Shown here: positions 34,377 through 42,866 of the stretch, in pieces | Numbering within the stretch: position 1 is the stretch's first letter | How the letters are laid out: every line of letters starts with the position of its first letter | The notes under the pieces: model-generated | What the model was told of the DNA's origin: nothing | Database searches by the model: none | What the model saw: only the letters and a program-made list of their open reading frames with translations | Program-made: the position numbers and the translations under genes | Source: G032773895 sp965248935 | Lineage (GTDB): Bacteria > Pseudomonadota > Gammaproteobacteria > Pseudomonadales > Cellvibrionaceae | DNA: 64,000 nucleotides | Direction of reading: 5' to 3' | Assembly (NCBI GenBank): GCA_965248935.1 | Contig: OZ252214.1 | Coordinates: 2,914,001 to 2,978,000 of the forward strand

Positions 34377-34532
34377 AGTAAAAATTCAAATGAGCCTACC
34401 CAAAGGCTAGTCAGTCATTACTTGAGATGCAAACCGTCAAACCCTAGACGTAGCCCATATCACGATATTTGGCCAATAGGTGATCATATTCCTTGACTAG
34501 GGGCTCACAGGGCAACTTGTCTGACAAAAGTA

Positions 34533-34561
34533 TTGACAGAGACCGGGCACCTAAATAGAAT
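34533..34561 (+). promoter_or_regulatory. Near-consensus sigma-70 promoter for the tRNA pair
   Basis: TTGACA (34533-34538, perfect), 17-base spacer, TAGAAT (34556-34561). A GC-rich discriminator GCGCCCC follows directly, the usual mark of stringently controlled stable-RNA promoters. It lies about 40 bp before tRNA-Glu. Confidence 0.85.
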
Positions 34562-34601
34562 GCGCCCCTCTTCTGAAACGTCAAACGCTTCAGAGCCTAG
34601 T

Positions 34602-34677
34602 GTCCCCATCGTCTAGAGGCCTAGGACACCGCCCTTTCACGGCGGTAACAGGGGTTCGAATCCCCTTGGGGACGCCA
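34602..34677 (+). tRNA. tRNA-Glu (anticodon TTC)
   Basis: 76 bases, cloverleaf complete: acceptor GTCCCCA/TGGGGAC, T-arm GGGGTTCGAATCCCC, anticodon stem CCGCC/GGCGG with loop CTTTCAC, anticodon TTC. CCA is encoded at 34675-34677. Transcribed together with tRNA-Gly, which begins 3 bases later. Confidence 0.97.
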
Positions 34678-34680
34678 ATT

Positions 34681-34756
<76 letters not shown>

Positions 34757-34765
34757 AATTCTAAA

Positions 34766-34793
34766 AAGCTAGCTCTTTGAGCTGGCTTTTTTT
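34766..34793 (+). terminator. Rho-independent terminator of the tRNA operon
   Basis: Stem AAGCTAGCTC (34766-34775) with GAGCTGGCTT (34779-34788), one G-T pair, three-base loop, followed by five more T residues. Confidence 0.85.
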
Positions 34794-35266
34794 ATGGGCG
34801 ATCAACAAGTTTCATCTCAATTGGTTCGGTATGCCTCATACTGCGGGCTGCCTTGGGTCGTGTAAGATGCCAGTCCATGTCATTTTGTCTCGCTAAAAAT
34901 TATTTTTCTTGTAAATCAATGAGTTGCGAGGAATAAGGTTGTTCTCGCCGTAAATTGTCTGTTTTTCTTTTTGTATCGCATTAAATACTGAAGCCTTCAA
35001 AATTTCGTTTTGCCTCGTTTCCTTGTGGATAAATAAGGGAAGAGGCCTGGTACTTAAGGTTGTGTCTGCGGACTGGTTAGGCGTTGCGGCTCCCATCTTG
35101 TAAAAGCTCTATAACGTCGGTGTAATTCACCGTAGTGAAAGTGTGTGAGTCTTTTTTCAAACGCCGTAACGGAGGTCAATATTGACACCGTTGTTAACGG
35201 TTTCCATACGAGCCTCGAAAACCTCAAATCACCTTGATACTATTTTAGTATCGCATAGGGTTGAGA
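34794..35266. other. AT-rich spacer after the tRNA genes
   Basis: About 470 bp without a supported gene. A 67-codon minus-strand frame (34893-35096) has no ribosome site or recognisable domain. I looked for a second copy of the tRNA-Gly 3' end, as would mark an integrated element, and saw none. No integrase gene is present. Confidence 0.5.
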
Positions 35267-35958
35267 TCACTTTTCATCAATTTTCTCGTAGTTCTGAAAC
35301 AATTGATTTACACTTTTTTGGATTTTAAATCCGACTTTGATTTGTACCTTATCAATATCTGCGTCTTTTAGCGTCTTTGGTTGGCGCGCCAATGCTGATC
35401 CATTTATTTTGGTATGCGACGTTATATCTTTTGCATATTTGCCCGAAGGAGAATAAATTCGGAGATTGCTAGTATTTGCCCACATGCCGTAAGTATTAGT
35501 AGATACATGAATAACCCCTTTACAGCTATTTTTATTTTTGGGGTCAGAATCAAAACCTTCTTCCACGACTATAATCGCGTCTACTTCGTATTTGGCCGCG
35601 ACCTGTTGAAACCTATCTAAATATTTCTTGGGTATTTTTTTGAAAAATACGTCGACATTTGAAGTATTCTCTCATCAAAAATCTCGCTCGATGGTATATC
35701 AACAGTATTAATATTTTTTAAGTTCAAGTTGACTGTAATCGACTCATTGATAAATTTATTATATCCATGCGAAAAATCATAATCGGTTGTATTATTTCCA
35801 AATATCATAAAGCCACTTTTATGGTAACAAAGAGAACTTGTTTTCGCTAAGGTTACAATGCCGACGTTACCAATCCCTTTTTTTAATCTCTTTGGCGCAG
35901 CAACTGAATAATTTGCAAAAAAAGCTGTAAGAAATACTGCATAGAGGATAATTTTCAT
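35267..35958 (-). pseudogene. Exported protein of unknown function, split by a frameshift
   Basis: Two minus-strand frames abut: 35617-35958 (signal peptide MKIILYAVFLTAFFANYSVAA, cleavage near VAA|P, then ~90 residues) and 35267-35566. The first ends at TAG just after TCA AAA AAA TAC. Adding one A to the A7 run (plus-strand T7 at 35635-35641), or a -1 slip on A AAA AAA, continues as KKIPKKYLDRFQQVAAKYEVD without a stop straight into the second frame, giving about 230 residues. The second part has VDAIIVVEEGFDSDP and YGMWANTSNLRIYSPSGKYAKD, a plausible periplasmic beta domain. The family is unknown to me. The region is AT-rich and accessory in character. Confidence 0.6.
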
Positions 35959-36180
35959 TGAATATTACTTTCCTTTTTATATTGCTATGTAGATTATGTT
36001 GTTAACCAAGCTGTAGAATAATTAACTTTAATACGAAGCAATTCTCCGGCAGCTAGATTCTGTTCGTTTTAAATAAAACCCAATATTATCAACCTTACAT
36101 TTGCATACAAGCTCATTTTATCGCTCTTTTGGCCTATATCGACCCAAATGCGCGCACGCGCATACAAGCCCTTATTCGAT

Positions 36181-36925
36181 CTATATTGCATAAGATGTCA
36201 CGTCTCCGTATCGCCACAGCTTCTTAATATTGTGCATTATGCAGCACATCGTCCACTGGCACGTTAACTTAGCTTTGCCACGCAACGTGAGTTTACTTAT
36301 TCCCTTAGCTTGGAGTGACTATAGAGTTGCTTGTGATATTTCCAAACACGGGCTCAATCGTCCACATACGTCGTGCATAGTCTTTTCGACCCCGTTCACT
36401 GTCGACTTTCTGCTTCATTAAATCTAAATAATTTTTATTCTCTTCTCCTTTAACAACAAAGGATACCTGCCGCCTAGGGGTCGTATCATACACTACACAT
36501 TGTAGTGGGCAGCCGCAGTAGCTTTTAAGCCTTGACTTAAAACGATGATAGTATTTATTGTTTATATTGAAATGATCACCGTGATACATCATTTCATAGC
36601 CACCTGGGCAAACACAGTTCAACGCTTGTTCATTAAAACAAAATTCCGATGCAGGTATTTTTGCCGTATTCTTTCGTTGATCATGGCGCGTAAGCTGTCG
36701 ATGCTTTTTGTGTTTAGCAATTTTCTCCTCATAGAGATACTTCATGTTCTCTTCGCTAGGGCCTGTATCGGCAGTGAGCAATACGCCATCATCAAACACA
36801 TCTGCACCTAAACTTTCTCGAATATTTTCAATCATAGGCTTGAGGAGTGATTGATCTTGACCGACACTATATACTTCAGCAACAATAACCTGTTTCAGCT
36901 TATCTGCCGCAAATTCAATAATCTT
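36181..36925 (-). pseudogene. Decayed transposase remnant (IS1182-type)
   Basis: Only the C-terminal part of a DDE transposase remains. On the minus strand the coding similarity starts abruptly near 36925 (IIEFAADKLKQVIVAEVYS), 6-9 bases after a stop codon. It runs through DVFDDGVLLTADTGPSEENM, a Cys-rich section (NCVCPGGYEM, YCGCPLQCV) and ARRMWTIEPVFGNITSN. There a 19-base insertion (36307-36325) breaks the frame. The true end follows in another frame: KGISKLTLRGKAKLTCQWT and a further 23 codons to TAG at 36181. Thus it is 5'-truncated and frameshifted. The complete element, its first half and inverted repeats are not visible. Confidence 0.8.
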
Positions 36926-36927
36926 AT

Positions 36928-37167
36928 TTATTTAACTGTTCTAAAGAGATTGACTTTTTTCACCGCCCAAGCTAATCCAAGAGCATGAACAATAGCTAAT
37001 GAATTTTTCTTAAAACCAACGGAATATGTTTGCAAGTAGGCAATATCTTCGTAACCTTCGACAATAATAAAAAAGTGATAGGATCTTTGATTTAAGTCAT
37101 CTCGCCAATAAAAAAATGTAGCCGTATTTATATTTTCCTTTAATATGGTAATTTGTTTATTAACCAA
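36928..37167 (-). CDS. Doubtful small ORF
   Basis: A 79-codon frame from a TTG with no ribosome site, abutting the transposase remnant. The sequence (ITILKENINTATFFYWRDD, HFFIIVEGYEDIAYLQTYS) is not recognised. It may be a fragment of a gene cut by the mobile element, or chance. The rest of the 36926-37325 interval has no other support for a gene. Confidence 0.25.
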   Translation of the reverse strand: MVNKQITILKENINTATFFYWRDDLNQRSYHFFIIVEGYEDIAYLQTYSVGFKKNSLAIVHALGLAWAVKKVNLFRTVK

Positions 37168-37325
37168 TGTATGTCGTGTAATTTGGTGACTCTAATAAGA
37201 AAACGTTGAGTAAAAACCTTCGGTTGTCGTCTGTTAGAGCCAGAGCAAGTGTCTGGCCGTACGTTATATCAAGTAGAATCGATTCAAAAGATTATTGTTT
37301 GGGTAATGTTCAAGAGGGTTAACAA

Positions 37326-37700
37326 ATGAATAAAGCAAGCATTATTAAATTAACGGACCTTATTTCATTTATAGGGTTACTCGCTCTTATTTCGACAGGC
37401 GCGTTACTCAAGTTTAGTTTACCTCCTGGAAGTGGTTGGGCCAGTGTCTGGGGGTTAACGCGGCATGAATGGGGTGATATTCATTTCTATATATCAATTT
37501 TATTTCTAGTTTTAATGAGTGTGCATTTATTTTTTCATTTGAAATTTATTAAAAACGCTATCATTGGTAAAACTCAAAGAGAACAAAATTATAGATTAAT
37601 AATTGGTATTGTTAGTTTTGTCGTTCTAGCAATTTTTATTATGGCTATGCTGTTTTCCAGTGTAGATAGTAGTGGAGTAAGAGGCGGAAGACTCTTTTGA
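37326..37700 (+). CDS. DUF4405-family membrane protein
   Basis: 124 residues with three transmembrane helices (~10-28, ~50-72, ~92-113). The motif TRHEWGDIHFYISILFLVLMSVHLFFH, in outline, has histidines (H46, H52, H66, H70 approximately) placed as in DUF4405/cytochrome-b561-like small proteins that may bind haem. AGAGGG precedes the start by about 7 bases. The C-terminus ends SSGVRGGRLF, outside the membrane core. It is the first intact gene after the transposase islet and converges with the polysaccharide operon. Its function is unknown. Confidence 0.75.
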   Translation: MNKASIIKLTDLISFIGLLALISTGALLKFSLPPGSGWASVWGLTRHEWGDIHFYISILFLVLMSVHLFFHLKFIKNAIIGKTQREQNYRLIIGIVSFVVLAIFIMAMLFSSVDSSGVRGGRLF

Positions 37701-37816
37701 TTTCGTTGGTGTATGTCCACTAGCTATAATTCTGGCGTGTTTGGGTTTTACGTTATATAAAAGGTTTAATAACACTTGTAAGCCTGAAAAATCTTCGTTA
37801 AAAGTTCTCGTTAACA

Positions 37817-39355
37817 TTAATCTTTTTGTTTTGATAGCAGTTGATATTTACGTTGAAGGTAATTAGACGCAAGTGGAACCCTGCTTGTCAGTTTACCCAT
37901 GACGGCATAGTCTTCTGCTTCAAAGCAGTTAAACATCACAATAAAAGGTATAAATAGAGCTACGTATAACCCGCCACCGATAATGCACATAAGAACGGAA
38001 TTGTTGGAATTGGCAACAACCGCAGCTAAGAAGGCACAAGCGCCGCCGATTAAGGTGGCTTTAATCAGTTTAAACCAATTTGGCCATGCTTTAAGTTTGT
38101 TGTAGGTGTGTATCATTAAGAAAAGGGTAATGCTTATATTTACAATACAATAAGCCACAACGGCGCCTATTAGCGAAAATTCTTTAATCAGGACAAAGTC
38201 TAAGAGTAAGCTAGCGACTAACCCCCATAGAGTAACCTTTAGGAGGAACGATTGTCGGTCAGAACTCATTAAATAGGCATTGATTGATTCTCGAAAATTT
38301 TTGATCACCGCTACCAAAATAAAAATTCGAAATACCCAAGCTGCTTGATCAAAGCCGTCTCCATAAAGTATTGTGACCACATCTTCAGCAAATACTGCAA
38401 GGGGAAACGCCACTAATATAGATAGGATATAGATATAACGTGTCGATTGCTTAACCGTCTTGTCTGGCGTACCTTTCGGGTCTGCAACTGAACGAGCAAT
38501 AATCGGTAACAAAACCGAACTATAGACCCCTGGTACGAGCATCATTGCTGCGCCAGCAAGTACGTAGCCGATATTAAAAAACCCTATTACTTCATTATTA
38601 GCAAAATGTTTGAGGAAGAAGAGTTCAGATTGCCCCACTACTATAAACCCAATAACGGAGTTAATACTCACAACCTTTAAGTGATGATTTATTCTGCCTA
38701 GTGGTAAGTCTGAATATTGTTTCTGTTTTACTTTCTCGAATTCATTTTTATTGAGTTGAGCTGAATAGTAATAAGATATTAACCAATAAAAAAAACTGAC
38801 TATAAAGTAGATATTTACAAAGGTTGACAGCTCCGAGTGACTGAAATGTGCTACCAAAACCAATGCAAGGTTCGCAGGGGAGACAATCATTACCGTAAAT
38901 GCAAGATAATCAAACCGTTCCATTCCTTTGTAAACGCCCACCCTAAACATATGGTAGCTTTTTAAAACAACCGCGAAAACCACCACAAACGCCAGAGCGG
39001 AGTATTCTTTGTCGACAATTAATTCTGGATAGAGCAACAATACTAAACTAGTAACTAAAACTACAACGGCTGCTTTGATAAGCTGTATACGTCGAAAATA
39101 GCCATAGAGAGGTTTGAGTAAATAGTGCTCGTCTTTCGCGCGTACCTCAGAGAAAAATTTGATCGCACCTGTATTGATTCCTGCATTGGCTAAGATGACT
39201 AACAGCAGCGCAAGCCATATTAAATAGCTGTAGACCCCATAGAGTTCCGGTCCTAAGGACCTAGCGATAAGTATGGAAATTACCAAGCCTAAAAAATACT
39301 CTAAATAAATATTAATGGACGAAAAAAGAGTATTTCGAATTGTAGAATTAGCCAT
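37817..39355 (-). CDS. Polysaccharide flippase (Wzx-like, MOP superfamily)
   Basis: 512 residues with 12-14 predicted membrane helices and the characteristic opening NTLFSSINIYLEYFLGLVISILIARSLGPELYGVYSY (in outline): 'ARxLGPExYG' near 29-41 is the mark of the polysaccharide-synthesis/MATE-like exporter group. It would flip lipid-linked repeat units across the inner membrane. It is the last gene of the five-gene exopolysaccharide operon, 3 bp after the polymerase/ligase gene. Confidence 0.88.
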   Translation of the reverse strand: MANSTIRNTLFSSINIYLEYFLGLVISILIARSLGPELYGVYSYLIWLALLLVILANAGINTGAIKFFSEVRAKDEHYLLKPLYGYFRRIQLIKAAVVVLVTSLVLLLYPELIVDKEYSALAFVVVFAVVLKSYHMFRVGVYKGMERFDYLAFTVMIVSPANLALVLVAHFSHSELSTFVNIYFIVSFFYWLISYYYSAQLNKNEFEKVKQKQYSDLPLGRINHHLKVVSINSVIGFIVVGQSELFFLKHFANNEVIGFFNIGYVLAGAAMMLVPGVYSSVLLPIIARSVADPKGTPDKTVKQSTRYIYILSILVAFPLAVFAEDVVTILYGDGFDQAAWVFRIFILVAVIKNFRESINAYLMSSDRQSFLLKVTLWGLVASLLLDFVLIKEFSLIGAVVAYCIVNISITLFLMIHTYNKLKAWPNWFKLIKATLIGGACAFLAAVVANSNNSVLMCIIGGGLYVALFIPFIVMFNCFEAEDYAVMGKLTSRVPLASNYLQRKYQLLSKQKD

Positions 39356-39358
39356 AAT

Positions 39359-40639
39359 TTATAAAAGTAACCTAGTGGCAATATAAATAAGTATCAAACT
39401 GCTAAACCAGCCTGATGCTATATATAATATGTATTGAGAAAATAGTTTGTGGGCGTTGGTTTTGACCATGCGCCCATATACTTTTTGGGGTGCTTCCGTT
39501 GCTCGGTAGTAACTGCCAATTGCCATTCCCGCGAACAAATATAGAATGGGTGTATAGGATCGGCTTAAAAAGAAGCTGGTTACAAAATAGCCAATCATAG
39601 AGTAAGTAAAGCAACGAGAAATCATCATGTTTGCCTGGCTTCTATCACATTCTATGTGCTTCCCAAATTTATTGTGCCATACCGATAGCAGACAAATCAT
39701 GGTTAAAAACAAAAAAGCAAACCAACAAAAATATCCGATTAAACCTAATTCAGAAAAAACTAATACAAAAGAGTTGTGTGCCGTAAGATAGTGATTGTCT
39801 GTAAAACCACCAAACCCCACGCCAAATAGGGGGCTACTTTTTAGCATTTGAAACCCTTCATACCAAGCTTCAATTCTACCTTCTGCGGATTCTTCCTCTG
39901 CGTCGATTGCTCGAAACATGGACATAATAATTAGCGCAGCAGGCCCTACCGGAATAGCTGCGATTATGGCTTTTTTAACCCCGTATTTTAGAATGCCCCA
40001 AAACGCTAAGAGGCATAGTGTACCCAACAGTGCCCCGCGAGAGTTAGTGAGATAGATACCCCATATAATCATCCCGGTGGCTCCTAAGTAGGTATATCTC
40101 AGTATGCTGCTGGTTGTTTTGAACAAATAAATGGTGATCGGCAAGGTCATAACCAAATACATGCCTAGGTCATTCGGGTCATTGATAATGCCGAGATAAG
40201 TGATTCGACCACCATCGATCAAAAAGCTTCCCGCCCAGCCGTAGCCATCTTCTGATGCTTTTTGGTCCATTCCATTGTCAACCATTATACACGCAGCTAT
40301 CACCATAAATATCATGGCTATGCGTTGTTTTCTTATAGTATTGACGCCATTGGATATGATAATCATCGGCAAGACTGCGGTGGTTAAGAACTTTTGCGCA
40401 TCTGGGATAGCACCACCTGCCCATCCATTCCAAATGGCTGATACGAAGATAACGGCTATCATGCCAAATAGCACTTTTATTTGTGGGGCATCAAACCGAC
40501 GATCTTTTTGGGCCATCATAGCGATTGCTGCAATGACCAGCGATAGCATTACAACGGGTTTTTCGTGCAGGGGAGGCCAAAATTCTTGAGGGCGCACCAA
40601 GACAAAAACTAAGTAAAACAGTAAACTTACATATGCCAC
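39359..40639 (-). CDS. O-antigen ligase/polymerase-family membrane protein (Wzy-like)
   Basis: 426 residues, about 10-11 membrane helices. It starts VSLLFYLVFVLVRPQEFWPPL, the opening typical of polymerases of PEP-CTERM/exopolysaccharide clusters ('RPQEFWP'). The Wzy_C-like periplasmic loop is recognisable by SSPLFGVGFGGFTDNHYLTAHNSFVLVFSELGLIGY (in outline, ~270-305), with the conserved 'GxGxxxF...HNxFL...ELGLxG' pattern. It probably polymerises repeat units on the outer face of the inner membrane. It lies 20 bp after the deacetylase gene. Confidence 0.85.
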   Translation of the reverse strand: MAYVSLLFYLVFVLVRPQEFWPPLHEKPVVMLSLVIAAIAMMAQKDRRFDAPQIKVLFGMIAVIFVSAIWNGWAGGAIPDAQKFLTTAVLPMIIISNGVNTIRKQRIAMIFMVIAACIMVDNGMDQKASEDGYGWAGSFLIDGGRITYLGIINDPNDLGMYLVMTLPITIYLFKTTSSILRYTYLGATGMIIWGIYLTNSRGALLGTLCLLAFWGILKYGVKKAIIAAIPVGPAALIIMSMFRAIDAEEESAEGRIEAWYEGFQMLKSSPLFGVGFGGFTDNHYLTAHNSFVLVFSELGLIGYFCWFAFLFLTMICLLSVWHNKFGKHIECDRSQANMMISRCFTYSMIGYFVTSFFLSRSYTPILYLFAGMAIGSYYRATEAPQKVYGRMVKTNAHKLFSQYILYIASGWFSSLILIYIATRLLL

Positions 40640-40659
40640 AACTTATTCCAACGCAATTT

Positions 40660-41679
40660 TTAGCTGCTGGCACTATATCCACACAGCATAGAAAAAGCTA
40701 TCTGTGCTTTAAATTGATCAAGGCTTGTATAGTGTTCGACGTGAAGTCTTTTCAGATCGTAAGGTTTTAAGGATTTAATTGGGTTTTTACCAGAAATATA
40801 CGAACATCCAATGAGGTAACCCGATGACTCAACCATTTTCTTCACTCTGATATCATAGGATTCAGTACCACCTACGGGGTAGGCTATTGAAACGCATGGT
40901 TTACCCGTATGCTCTTCAATAGTTTTTTTGGATTGCTCAAGTTCATATTTAAGTTGGTTACCTTCTAGGCGTGTCAAAATTGGATGGTTAACTGTGTGAG
41001 ACCCAAACTCAATGCCGTAATCAGACATTTCTTTTACCATCTCCCAGGTGATCATCGAGTTACCTGTATCGCAGCCCTCTTCAATGGGTAATTGATCATA
41101 AACTGTTTCAAGTAAAGCACATCTTTCTGTGTCGGGAGCCTGTTTCATAATTCGTAAAACTTTCCCAAGGATAGTGTTGCATGTTCCGTCGTCATCTTTT
41201 ATGCGATAATTCTCAAAATATGGCGATAAATTTAGATGCTTATCTAAGTTTTGCTTTAAATGGAAGGCTAGTTTGTCTGTCCACAAATAGTTATTATTAC
41301 CTATGTATCCAGTGGAAATAAACATAGTGGCAGTAACGCCGTATTTTTTTAAGATTGGATAGGCTTTGTGATACAGGTCGTCAAATCCATCGTCAAAAGT
41401 TATGACAACTTTCTCTCTTCCTTTGACGGTTGGGTTGGTAAAGGCGTCCTGTAAAGTAACTACATGATAATGCTTTGCTAAATAGGCAACCTGTTGTTCA
41501 AATTGATCCGAGGTTGCACTTATTAAGTCTGAATCGTATCGGTAAGTTTTTAAATCATCATCCCGAATGCGATGGTAAGCTAATATTTTTAATGATGGAA
41601 TAACCCTATTCAGCAATGAGCCTGCCTTGTCGAGACCCGTTCGTGCTATTGTTTTACACAGAAATTCGCGTTTTGTCAT
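40660..41679 (-). CDS. Polysaccharide deacetylase (NodB-type)
   Basis: 339 residues. NodB homology: ITFDDGFDDLYHKAYPIL (~92-109; the DD pair that binds metal and serves as base), the metal-binding HxxxH as GSHTVNHPIL (~215), and an arginine/tyrosine region SIAYPVGGTESYD (~265). It opens KTIARTGLDKAGSLLNR, without a signal peptide. It may deacetylate the exopolysaccharide or its precursor before export; the subcellular side is uncertain. It is in the operon: 7 bp after the acetyltransferase-like gene, 20 bp before the polymerase gene. Confidence 0.87.
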   Translation of the reverse strand: MTKREFLCKTIARTGLDKAGSLLNRVIPSLKILAYHRIRDDDLKTYRYDSDLISATSDQFEQQVAYLAKHYHVVTLQDAFTNPTVKGREKVVITFDDGFDDLYHKAYPILKKYGVTATMFISTGYIGNNNYLWTDKLAFHLKQNLDKHLNLSPYFENYRIKDDDGTCNTILGKVLRIMKQAPDTERCALLETVYDQLPIEEGCDTGNSMITWEMVKEMSDYGIEFGSHTVNHPILTRLEGNQLKYELEQSKKTIEEHTGKPCVSIAYPVGGTESYDIRVKKMVESSGYLIGCSYISGKNPIKSLKPYDLKRLHVEHYTSLDQFKAQIAFSMLCGYSASS

Positions 41680-41686
41680 AGCCTTT

Positions 41687-42814
41687 TTAATTCCGTATTT
41701 TTATTGCCAAGTTTGTTATCTTTCTTTCCATTTTGTAAATTGCTTTATAAAAGCTGCCTTCAAAACAGAATGCTCCAAACATTTTCGTTTTTTGTGTGCC
41801 GTACTTTTCTTTGTATGAGCTTGCTTTTCCTTTCATAAAGTCGTAACCAATACAGCTATTGTTGATGCTGTCTTCTATTGCAAGTGCATGTGCTGCTACC
41901 CCAGAAGTTAGTCCGCTGTTGTCTAAGCATACGCCAGACTGGTAAAAATAAAATACATTCTGGAAAAGAAACCCATAGTGGAGTGCTATAGGTACGCCTT
42001 CATCAGAAATGCATAGCAAGTATATTTTGACATCATCGTTGTTTAAACAGGTGTTGGCAAAGTTATAATGAAACTGGTTAAAAATTTCGCTGGTAAATGC
42101 ACCTGTTTTACCCTCTTTATTCCATCTAACTTTGTGCAGTTGCTTCATTTGCTCATAAAATTTGGAAAATTCTTCTATTGTCTCCGCTATTCTGTAGGAA
42201 TAGCGGTTATCGTCGATTACCGTTTTATAGGCTTTACGAATTTGGTAGCGAAAGTTTTTAGAGCGCAAGCCAGCAAAAAAAATTTCTGAGCTTTCTGGGA
42301 GATTTAAAAAGTAACGAAACCCATATACAACTTTATTTACTTGCTTTGCTACTGCGAGGTCATTAATGACACTGTCGAGATAACTTCCTGCAAGCATATT
42401 CTTAAAATAAAGGTAGCGAAAACCCACTGTCCAATCTTTAAAGTGTGCATGAATTAATGTGCATATGGCTCTCTCATCCTCTTCAGCCGCCACCAATACT
42501 TCAGGGTATTCGCTGGCTACCTCACAGTCTTCTGGTTCACCAAACCCCACAGGGTAAAGAACTTGAAACAAGCCTTGACGACAAGTATAGCCCGCAAATC
42601 CCGCAACCAGTATTTCCGATTTCCAAACCAAAAAAACGTGTAAACGATGATCGCTTTCAAAATAGTGAGTCATCCAAGACTTCATCCAAGACCAAGAATT
42701 AAATACAGTGCTCGTTGGACAGCGCTTAGCCAAACTTTTCCAGGCGAAAGCAAGTTGATTGAATTCCTCTTTCGTTGTAACCAAGGAAACCCTATAGTTC
42801 GCTTTATCCGCCAT
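41687..42814 (-). CDS. GNAT/FemAB-like acyltransferase of the exopolysaccharide operon (BioF2/CelD type)
   Basis: 375 residues. The opening (VSLVTTKEEFNQLAFAWKSLAKRCPTSTVFNSWSWMKSWMTHY, in outline) with 'F.SW.W...W' is typical of the acetyltransferase group often annotated as cellulose biosynthesis protein CelD or GNAT/BioF2-like. The C-terminal half has the second acyl-CoA fold: VRWNKEGKTGAF, ALHYGFLFQNVFYFYQSGVCLD and YDFMKGKASSYKEKYG. It might acylate the polysaccharide or a sugar precursor. The gene lies 52 bp downstream of the outer-membrane barrel gene and 7 bp before the deacetylase gene. Confidence 0.75.
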   Translation of the reverse strand: MADKANYRVSLVTTKEEFNQLAFAWKSLAKRCPTSTVFNSWSWMKSWMTHYFESDHRLHVFLVWKSEILVAGFAGYTCRQGLFQVLYPVGFGEPEDCEVASEYPEVLVAAEEDERAICTLIHAHFKDWTVGFRYLYFKNMLAGSYLDSVINDLAVAKQVNKVVYGFRYFLNLPESSEIFFAGLRSKNFRYQIRKAYKTVIDDNRYSYRIAETIEEFSKFYEQMKQLHKVRWNKEGKTGAFTSEIFNQFHYNFANTCLNNDDVKIYLLCISDEGVPIALHYGFLFQNVFYFYQSGVCLDNSGLTSGVAAHALAIEDSINNSCIGYDFMKGKASSYKEKYGTQKTKMFGAFCFEGSFYKAIYKMERKITNLAIKIRN

Positions 42815-42866
42815 TTAACACCCAAATATTCGTATACGTCTTAAATAAATTGTTTATTTCATGCCA

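Noticed and set aside
34893..35096. 67-codon minus-strand frame after the tRNA genes
   Set aside because: No ribosome site and no similarity I recognise; AT-rich spacer explains it.
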